From Candidatus Gastranaerophilales bacterium (lineage in GTDB: Bacteria; Cyanobacteriota; Vampirovibrionia; Gastranaerophilales; UBA9971): a stretch of 8,601 bases of DNA. The notes under the pieces are model-generated. The model made no database searches and had not been told where the DNA came from. It saw only the letters and a program-made list of their open reading frames with translations. A program made the position numbers and the translations under genes. Location: NCBI GenBank assembly GCA_028277195.1, contig JANQGS010000210.1, forward strand, positions 1 through 8,601. The letters are read 5' to 3'. Each line of letters begins with the position of its first letter. Positions within the stretch are counted from its first letter, which is position 1. This document shows, one piece after another, positions 6,410-8,601 of this stretch.

Positions 6410-7043
6410 CCCGTTCCACCGGCCCGGGCTGCTCTTTTAATTCGGGAGCCCTGAGGTTTCGCAGTATCAGGGGTTTATTATAGTAATAAGCGTCTTCTGA
6501 ATAATTCCTTTTATCTTTCAGCGCGTCCATAGCCCGGGAAACGTCGCCAATTCCCGGCATTGCAGGTCCAAAGCCGGGAAGGACCTTTGATTCAGGCTTT
6601 CCTGTTATCAAAAGCGAGTTAGAACCTGTTTGTATTCCGTCGGAGCTTATAATCCTCGCTCTTTGTATGTCGCTCAGGTCCTCGTTTTTCCAGACCACTA
6701 CCTCAAAATAAACAATCCTGTTAATGAGTTGCTCATCATCAGGCAACTCCAGTTTAAGCTCTGCTATGCCTTTTTGCCCGATAAGACCGTCTATTTTGCC
6801 TATTATATTCTCGCCTTTCTTATCCGATGCAATAATAAGAGCAACATTGCTGGAGGGCTCGGCTTTTATTATAAACCCTGTTTCCGCGCCAATTAACAGT
6901 TTTGAGGGTTTATAGACCTCTGCCAGGGCCTGTTCCGTGTATTCCGGGGTTGAAGAGCTCAACTCCAGCACCCTGGCCGTTACCGGCAGGGACAATACAC
7001 TTATAAGGGCAATAATAAGGATTTTCCGGAATTTATTAAACAT
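6402..7043 (-). CDS. Exported protein of unknown function, coupled to DUF4127
   Basis: I do not recognise the family of this 213-residue protein. It begins with a textbook Sec signal: basic MFNKFRK, a hydrophobic core (ILIIALISVLSLP), and a likely signal peptidase I site after VTA (residue 23). There is no lipobox cysteine. Residues about 50-150 alternate hydrophobic and polar residues (for example VALIIASD, AELKLELPD, RIVYFEVVVW), suggesting a beta-sandwich or Ig-like fold. Residues 155-213 are Pro/Gly- and charge-rich with a YYYNKP stretch and look unstructured. The mature protein would be periplasmic or extracellular. It shares an operon with DUF4127 (8-bp overlap), so the two probably act in one process even though DUF4127 itself lacks a signal. 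Only a weak AAAGAAG lies upstream of its ATG, at a long distance. It is divergent from the membrane protein gene at 7091. Confidence 0.8.
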   Translation of the reverse strand: MFNKFRKILIIALISVLSLPVTARVLELSSSTPEYTEQALAEVYKPSKLLIGAETGFIIKAEPSSNVALIIASDKKGENIIGKIDGLIGQKGIAELKLELPDDEQLINRIVYFEVVVWKNEDLSDIQRARIISSDGIQTGSNSLLITGKPESKVLPGFGPAMPGIGDVSRAMDALKDKRNYSEDAYYYNKPLILRNLRAPELKEQPGPVERDD

Positions 7044-7071
7044 AATGTAAAAAACTTCTTTATTTAAAAAT

Positions 7072-7079
7072 ATTATAAT
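7072..7079. promoter_or_regulatory. Palindromic -10 element in a 47-bp divergent gap
   Basis: ATTATAAT contains TATAAT on the plus strand (7074-7079) and TATAAT on the minus strand (7077-7072). It could therefore serve as a shared -10 for both divergent genes. No good -35 hexamer is visible on either side. On the plus strand the predicted transcription start would fall at or within a few bases of the ATG at 7091. Confidence 0.45.
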
Positions 7080-7090
7080 AAAATTCTGTT

Positions 7091-8041
7091 ATGAAGAAGA
7101 GTGTTTTAAAAATTTTCCTGCACGGGCTGGGTATATACTTAAAAAACTTTATACCGCTGTCCCGGGCCATGCTTTTTCCTGTTTTCGGGCAAATAGCAGG
7201 CATCTTCCTGATACTGGGCCCGGTTTATTTTTACCGGCAGCTATACCTCATTAAACTCTCCCCTCCGGAACTGCAAAAAAACCTGTTATTTATCCTTTTC
7301 GGGCTGATTATAATGGTTATCCCCGGGTTTGCAATCTTTATAAAGGCATTCTGGGACTATATGATTGTCATGGTTTCGCTCAACACAATGGTTTCAGACA
7401 TTATCCGCGCAAAACCCCCCACGGGCTTTAAGATACACAATGATGCCATTAAATTAAGGACAAAAGACTATATTATCCTGCTTTTTATGCTTATGGGCCT
7501 GTGGCTTGTTTTTCTTGCAGTGCCTTTTGTGTTGCTGGCAGCGGCTTCATTTGTCCTGAGCACGACTTTTTCGGTCGCAATTTTTATGCTTTCAATGATT
7601 ACGTGCCTGGCTTTGCTGGGTATAATCTCGATTTATCTTTGCCTGAGCTTTCAGGTATTTGCATTTGAAGCGCTCGGGCCGTTAAGGGTAATTATAAAAA
7701 GCTATGAAATGATAGAAAATAACTTCTGGCGCGCTGTTGGACTGGGGCTTATACTTTTTGTGCTCACAGGAGTGGTAATTCCCCTGGTCTTTGAGGAGTT
7801 AACCAGGTTTTCACCCTTTATGGACTACCTTGTAATTCCCTTTATGTCATATGCGAGTATTCTTACCCAGAATATGCCTGTAATTGGTGAGCTCTCAAGG
7901 TATGGCTTAACACTGGCAATGCTTGCGGAGGAAACAGCATTAATAGCCCTGGGCACTACGATAACAATGTTTATCCTGCCTTTTGGCAGCGCGTGTTTTA
8001 CACTGCTGTATTTTGATATTAAGGAAAGAAAATATTCATAG
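7091..8041 (+). CDS. Polytopic inner-membrane protein, resembling the GPDPase membrane domain/YciC type
   Basis: The protein has 316 residues and about six hydrophobic spans: roughly 27-48, 64-90, 126-150, 157-190, 212-233 and 285-308. Two segments resemble the broad group that includes the membrane domain of glycerophosphodiester phosphodiesterases and YciC/DUF975-like proteins. They are FEALGPLRVIIKSYEMIENN followed by FWRA (192-214), and the C-terminal FTLLYFDIKERK (303-314). No catalytic domain is attached, and these stand-alone membrane domains have no well-established function. ATG at 7091 has no Shine-Dalgarno site. With TATAAT only 11 bases upstream, the transcript may be leaderless or nearly so. 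The gene is divergent from the exported protein/DUF4127 pair and convergent with the EF-hand gene, with a 10-bp gap between stops. The envelope location fits a link with the exported neighbour, but this is only positional. Confidence 0.78.
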   Translation: MKKSVLKIFLHGLGIYLKNFIPLSRAMLFPVFGQIAGIFLILGPVYFYRQLYLIKLSPPELQKNLLFILFGLIIMVIPGFAIFIKAFWDYMIVMVSLNTMVSDIIRAKPPTGFKIHNDAIKLRTKDYIILLFMLMGLWLVFLAVPFVLLAAASFVLSTTFSVAIFMLSMITCLALLGIISIYLCLSFQVFAFEALGPLRVIIKSYEMIENNFWRAVGLGLILFVLTGVVIPLVFEELTRFSPFMDYLVIPFMSYASILTQNMPVIGELSRYGLTLAMLAEETALIALGTTITMFILPFGSACFTLLYFDIKERKYS

Positions 8042-8051
8042 GTTTTTTATA

Positions 8052-8477
8052 TCAGGCCAGGGAGGCGTTTTTTAAGTATTCCAGGTCTTCATCGGAAAAA
8101 TCTTCCGCGTTCCCGTCAGAATATGCTGCTTCAATAACGTTCATTAAATCCGCAAAATCTATTCTATCCTTTGACTCACCGTTTTTGCTGAAAGCGTCGT
8201 AATTATTGCTTACGAGGCTTAACGGAGCAAGCTGTCTCTCACACAGTTCAATCTGCGCGTCTAAATACCTGCCCCAGCGGGGGAAAAAGGATTTTATCAT
8301 GTTTAAGTAAGAAATTTTTTCCTCAAGTCTTTCCTGCTGTTCCAGTACTTCATATTTGGAAACCGTACCATCTCCGTCTAAATCAGACGACATTAAGGAA
8401 TTTATCAACTTGTCTGTTTGCATTTCGTTTTTATACCCGCCCAAAAAATTTGGTGGAAAGTTAATAAAAATGTTCAT
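8052..8477 (-). CDS. Small EF-hand calcium-binding protein
   Basis: This 141-residue protein contains one perfect EF-hand loop at 32-43 (DLDGDGTVSKYE): ligands D32, D34, D36, T38 (backbone), S40 and E43, with G37 in place. A second, degraded loop fits at 99-110, NGESKDRIDFAD, with I106 at position 8 but K103 at position 5 and Asp rather than Glu at position 12. This would make the usual EF pair with only one strong calcium site. Charged helices (44-60, 71-84 and 109-118) separate and flank the loops, and the tail is acidic (about 125-133). No signal peptide or membrane span is seen, so a cytosolic calcium sensor or buffer is the simplest reading. The start at 8477 has AGGAG (8486-8490) eight bases upstream; the alternative Met19 has none. 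An imperfect palindrome at 8503-8524 lies just upstream. The partner protein is unknown. Confidence 0.85.
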   Translation of the reverse strand: MNIFINFPPNFLGGYKNEMQTDKLINSLMSSDLDGDGTVSKYEVLEQQERLEEKISYLNMIKSFFPRWGRYLDAQIELCERQLAPLSLVSNNYDAFSKNGESKDRIDFADLMNVIEAAYSDGNAEDFSDEDLEYLKNASLA

Positions 8478-8502
8478 TCTTTTTTCTCCTTTACGCTTTA
8501 CG

Positions 8503-8524
8503 AGCAGTATATTTAATATATGCT
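8503..8524. promoter_or_regulatory. Operator-like imperfect palindrome upstream of the EF-hand gene
   Basis: AGCA-G-TATATT-T-AATATA-TGCT: ten base pairs of dyad symmetry around T8514, broken only by one extra G at 8507. The one-base centre makes a DNA-binding dimer site more likely than an RNA hairpin. It ends 26 bp from the EF-hand start codon, a normal place for an operator or promoter core; the arms also contain TATATT -10-like boxes on both strands. Confidence 0.4.
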
Positions 8525-8544
8525 ACTTATATAAAAAATATATA

Positions 8545-8591
8545 TGATAAAAAAGTGCTAATTTTGGTGTTTTTAGCTTTACATTTCTTAA
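8545..8591 (+). repeat. Copy B of the bipartite intergenic motif
   Basis: On the plus strand TGATAAAAAAGTGC is followed after about 22 nt by ACATTTCTTAA, matching the purH-upstream motif at 1428-1461 (minus strand), but with a spacer about 14 nt longer. Seen in the same orientation, the purH copy points toward its gene. This copy points right, out of the window, so a plus-strand gene beyond 8601 is the predicted partner rather than the EF-hand gene. Confidence 0.35.
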
Positions 8592-8601
8592 TACAACTGC
8601 C

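Noticed and set aside
5721..6915. Plus-strand frames opposite DUF4127 and the exported-protein gene
   Set aside because: They are antisense to genes with clear motifs or a signal peptide, without ribosome sites.
8056..8073. Possible terminator: GCC/GGC stem followed by six T, after the membrane protein gene
   Set aside because: The stem is only 3 bp, too weak, and it lies inside the last codons of the convergent EF-hand gene.

Overview
The window is ordinary bacterial chromosome with moderate GC, AT-rich intergenic gaps, compact gene packing and good Shine-Dalgarno sites in front of most genes. No tRNA, rRNA, CRISPR array, transposase, integrase or phage gene is visible. The lineage cannot be fixed from this sequence. 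A Thermotoga-like shortened PurH, a D-lactate dehydrogenase of the Aquifex/Thermotoga kind and a DUF4127 protein suggest an anaerobic or deep-branching bacterium, but that is a guess.

Layout. Positions 1-1362 (minus) hold most of purH, cut by the window edge. Positions 1516-3580 (minus) are a two-gene oxidoreductase operon: a zinc-type medium-chain dehydrogenase followed after 19 bp by a D-2-hydroxyacid (D-lactate-like) dehydrogenase. Divergent from it, 3721-4149 (plus) encodes a single fasciclin (FAS1) domain with no signal peptide, ended by a strong terminator hairpin. Positions 4374-5033 (plus) encode an unrecognised Gly/Tyr/Asn/Pro-rich, repeat-containing protein behind a purine-rich leader; its composition differs from everything around it. 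It runs tail to tail into a DUF4127 gene (5030-6409, minus), the two sharing a TTAA that serves as both stop codons. DUF4127 is translationally coupled to an upstream gene for an exported protein of unknown function (6402-7043, minus). A 47-bp divergent gap with a palindromic -10-like element separates that pair from a polytopic membrane protein (7091-8041, plus). The last gene, 8052-8477 (minus), encodes a small EF-hand protein.

How the genes work together. The two dehydrogenases plausibly serve one catabolic or fermentative route, and the exported protein plus DUF4127 form a tight pair. The other genes look like independent units. The best leads for new biology are the low-complexity protein with its unusual leader, the exported protein/DUF4127 pair facing a membrane protein, and a bipartite intergenic motif found both upstream of purH and at the right edge of the window.
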